Below are positions 6,011 through 7,964 of a DNA stretch of 7,964 nt, piece after piece. Numbering within the stretch: position 1 is the stretch's first letter; the number at the start of each line of letters is the position of its first letter. The notes under the pieces are model-generated. The model ran no database searches and was not told where the DNA came from. It worked only from the letters and a program-made list of their open reading frames with translations. The DNA is from Actinomycetota bacterium (GTDB taxonomy: Bacteria; Actinomycetota; Thermoleophilia; Gaiellales; Gaiellaceae): the NCBI GenBank assembly GCA_005883245.1, contig VAXT01000189.1, forward strand, positions 515 to 8,478, in the 5' to 3' direction. The position numbers and the translations under genes are program-made.

Positions 6011-7964
6011 TCCAGGCGCCGACGGGCTCCGGGAAGACGCTCGCCGCCTTCCTGTACGGGATCGACAAGCTGACCGACTCCCCGGGCGAGGGTCTCCGAC
6101 TCCTCTACGTCTCGCCCCTGAAGGCGCTCAACTACGACGTCGAGCGCAACCTCCGCGGCCCGCTCGCCGGGCTCGGGTCGAAGCTGAACGTCGCCGTCCG
6201 CACCGGTGACACGTCCCAGCGAGACCGCGCCGCCATGCTCCGCGAGCACCCGGACATCTTGATCACGACCCCGGAGTCGTTGTACCTGCTGCTCACATCG
6301 CGCGGGCGCGAGATGCTGCAGTCCGTCGAGACCCTGATCCTCGACGAGGTGCATGCGGTTGCGGGGACGAAGCGCGGCGCCCATCTAGCCCTGTCCGTGG
6401 AGCGCCTGGACCGTCTAACCATGTCCCGGGACCAGGTCCCAGGACATGTCCAGAGGGTCGGGTTGTCAGCGACGCAGCGGCCGATGGAGGAGATCGGGCG
6501 CTTCGTCTCCGGCGGACGGCCGATCGAGCTCGTCGATGCGGGTCGGGCTAAGGAGCTCGACGTGAAGGTGGTGGTGCCGCTCGACGACATGCGTGAGCCG
6601 GGTGAGACCGGCTCGATCTGGCCGTCGATCTACCCCGAGATCCTCGAGCTTGTCAAGCAGCACCGCTCGACGATCGTGTTCGTCAACAACCGGCGTCTTG
6701 CGGAACGCCTCGCCCTTCGCCTGAACGACCTCGCGGAGAGGGAGATCGCCCGCGCGCACCATGGATCGTTGGCGCGCGAACAGCGGATCGAGGTCGAGGA
6801 GCTGCTCAAGAAGGGCGAGATCCCGTGCCTCGTCGCCACGTCGTCGCTCGAGCTCGGCATCGACATGGGCGCGGTCGACCTCGTCGTCCAGGTCGAGTCG
6901 CCGAAGTCGGTCGCACGTGGCCTGCAGCGGGTCGGCCGAGCGGGACACGAGCTCGGCGCCGTCTCGCGCGGCCGCATCTTCCCGAAGTTCCGCGCCGACC
7001 TGCTCGAGTCCGCGGTCGTCGTCGAGCGCATGCAGGCGGGCGCGATCGAGGAGACCGTGATCCCGCGCAACCCGCTCGACGTGCTCGCGCAGCACGTGGT
7101 CGCGATCTGCGCCGACGAAGAGATCTCGGTCGATGAGCTGCACGACCTCGTGCTCGGCGCTTACAACTTCGCCGACCTCTCGCGCGTGCAGCTCGAGAAC
7201 GTGCTCGACATGCTCGCGGGGCGGTATCCATCAGACGAGTTCGCGGAGCTCCGGCCCCGGATCGTCTGGGACCGGACGGGCGGAGTGATCCGCGGGCGGA
7301 GCGGTGCGCGGCAGCTCGCGGTCCAGAACGCCGGCACGATCCCCGATCGCGGCCTGTACGGCGTCCACCTCATCGACGGCGGGGGGCGCGTCGGCGAGCT
7401 CGACGAGGAGATGGTCTACGAGGCGCGCGCGGGCCAGACGTTCACCCTCGGCGCCTCGACGTGGCGGATCGAGGAGATCACGCGCGACCGGGTGCTCGTC
7501 TCGCCCGCACCGGGCGTTCCCGGGCTGATCCCGTTCTGGAAGGGCGAAGGCCCCGGTCGCCCCTACGAGCTGGGCGAGTCGATCGGCCGCGCCTCGCGCG
7601 AGCTGGTCGCTCTGTCCGAGCCCAAGGCGCTCGAACGGCTGACCAAGCAACACTCGCTCGACGAGCAGGCGGCCCAGAACCTGTTGACCTTCCTCAACGA
7701 CCAGCAGAAGGCGACCGGGGCCGTGCCGTCGGACCGCACCGTCGTCGTCGAGCGCTTCCGCGACGAGATCGGCGACTGGCGGGTCTGCATCCTGACCCCG
7801 TTCGGAGCGCGTGTACACGCGCCCTGGGCGATGGCGGTCGGGATCAGGCTCCGCGACGCGCTGGGACTCGAGGCCCAGTCCCTGTGGTCGGACGACGGGA
7901 TCGCGATCCACCTTCCGGACGCAGATGCCCCGCCGCCGACCGAAGAGCTGATCGTCGACCCGAC
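5965..7964 (+). CDS. lhr: Lhr-type ATP-dependent DNA helicase, 5' end disrupted, 3' end outside window
   Basis: DExH superfamily 2 helicase of the Lhr family (3'-5' ssDNA translocase linked to DNA repair in mycobacteria). About 666 codons are visible and the frame is open to the window edge. Motifs: Walker A APTGSGKT (6016-6039), VSPLKALNYD, TPESL, DEVH (6343-6354), SAT (6466-6474), IVFVNNRRLAERLA, TSSLELGID (6838-6864) and QRVGRAGH (6925-6948). Beyond these lies the Lhr-core winged-helix/beta-barrel region with IPRNPLDVLAQH, TIPDRGLYGVHL, VGELDEEMVYEAR and VVVERFRDEIGDWR. Homology starts abruptly at LEQGWPAIASGKHT. No ATG, GTG or TTG occurs in frame between the stop at 5767 and the Walker A, and the usual 20-40 residue N-terminus with the PTxxQ Q-motif is absent; a CTG at 5965 would be the only close start. 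An unusual palindrome-encoded segment, MSRDQVPGH, lies between motifs II and III. Confidence 0.9.
   Translation, partial: MEQGWPAIASGKHTLIQAPTGSGKTLAAFLYGIDKLTDSPGEGLRLLYVSPLKALNYDVERNLRGPLAGLGSKLNVAVRTGDTSQRDRAAMLREHPDILITTPESLYLLLTSRGREMLQSVETLILDEVHAVAGTKRGAHLALSVERLDRLTMSRDQVPGHVQRVGLSATQRPMEEIGRFVSGGRPIELVDAGRAKELDVKVVVPLDDMREPGETGSIWPSIYPEILELVKQHRSTIVFVNNRRLAERLALRLNDLAEREIARAHHGSLAREQRIEVEELLKKGEIPCLVATSSLELGIDMGAVDLVVQVESPKSVARGLQRVGRAGHELGAVSRGRIFPKFRADLLESAVVVERMQAGAIEETVIPRNPLDVLAQHVVAICADEEISVDELHDLVLGAYNFADLSRVQLENVLDMLAGRYPSDEFAELRPRIVWDRTGGVIRGRSGARQLAVQNAGTIPDRGLYGVHLIDGGGRVGELDEEMVYEARAGQTFTLGASTWRIEEITRDRVLVSPAPGVPGLIPFWKGEGPGRPYELGESIGRASRELVALSEPKALERLTKQHSLDEQAAQNLLTFLNDQQKATGAVPSDRTVVVERFRDEIGDWRVCILTPFGARVHAPWAMAVGIRLRDALGLEAQSLWSDDGIAIHLPDADAPPPTEELIVDP
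6420..6448. repeat. Near-perfect 29-bp palindrome inside the lhr coding sequence
   Basis: Outer arms CATGTCC/GGACATG (7 bp) and inner arms GGGACC/GGTCCC (6 bp) surround a central A, with a single C-A mismatch between inner and outer stems: 13 of 14 pairs. It is read in frame as part of Lhr. The codons in and around it (CTA, CCA, GGA, AGG, TTG, TCA) are unlike the strongly GC3-biased rest of the gene. Possible origins are a repeated palindromic element, a regulator site or chance. Confidence 0.75.

Noticed and set aside
6466..7911. Long minus-strand open frames opposite lhr
   Set aside because: The plus strand carries all the helicase motifs in one uninterrupted frame; the minus frames are Arg/Asp-rich shadows.

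Overview
The window is a compact, gene-dense piece of a high-GC bacterial chromosome, roughly 70% G+C by eye, with G or C at nearly every third codon position. The gene families (phytoene-dehydrogenase-like FAD oxidoreductase, cysteine-desulfurase-like aminotransferase, small HhH-GPD protein, paired HIT proteins, Lhr helicase) and the frequent lack of Shine-Dalgarno sequences fit an actinobacterium. A deep-branching soil lineage such as Thermoleophilia is plausible, but this is inferred from protein flavour and not proven. No rRNA, tRNA, CRISPR array, insertion sequence or phage gene was seen.

Layout. (1) 1-2584, plus strand: an FAD-dependent oxidoreductase whose start codon lies one base outside the window, then, after 11 bp, a class V PLP enzyme of the cysteine-desulfurase-like type without the catalytic cysteine. 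(2) 2555-5486, minus strand: a run of four genes. Read in their own direction they are a degenerate HIT-like protein, a small HhH-GPD DNA-repair-like protein, a 92-bp gap with two GC-rich hairpins, a tandem double-Nudix protein, and a secreted protein of unknown function coupled to it by an ATGA overlap. The last gene converges on and overlaps the aminotransferase by 30 bp. (3) 5507-7964, plus strand: a canonical HIT hydrolase diverging from the minus-strand run with only 20 bp between start codons, then the N-terminal two-thirds of a core Lhr DNA helicase running off the window.

The middle and right parts read as a nucleotide-pool sanitation and DNA-repair neighbourhood: two HIT proteins, two Nudix domains, one glycosylase-fold protein and one repair helicase. 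The left pair looks like unrelated redox/PLP metabolism.

Two anomalies stand out. First, coding character jumps from the HIT frame to the Lhr frame at about base 5965 with no Lhr start codon, no Q-motif segment and no HIT stop at the expected place. This suggests a deletion, an indel or an assembly join. Second, a nearly perfect 29-bp palindrome (6420-6448) lies in frame inside lhr between helicase motifs II and III, surrounded by codons unusual for this gene. It looks like a small palindromic element inserted into a protein-coding gene.
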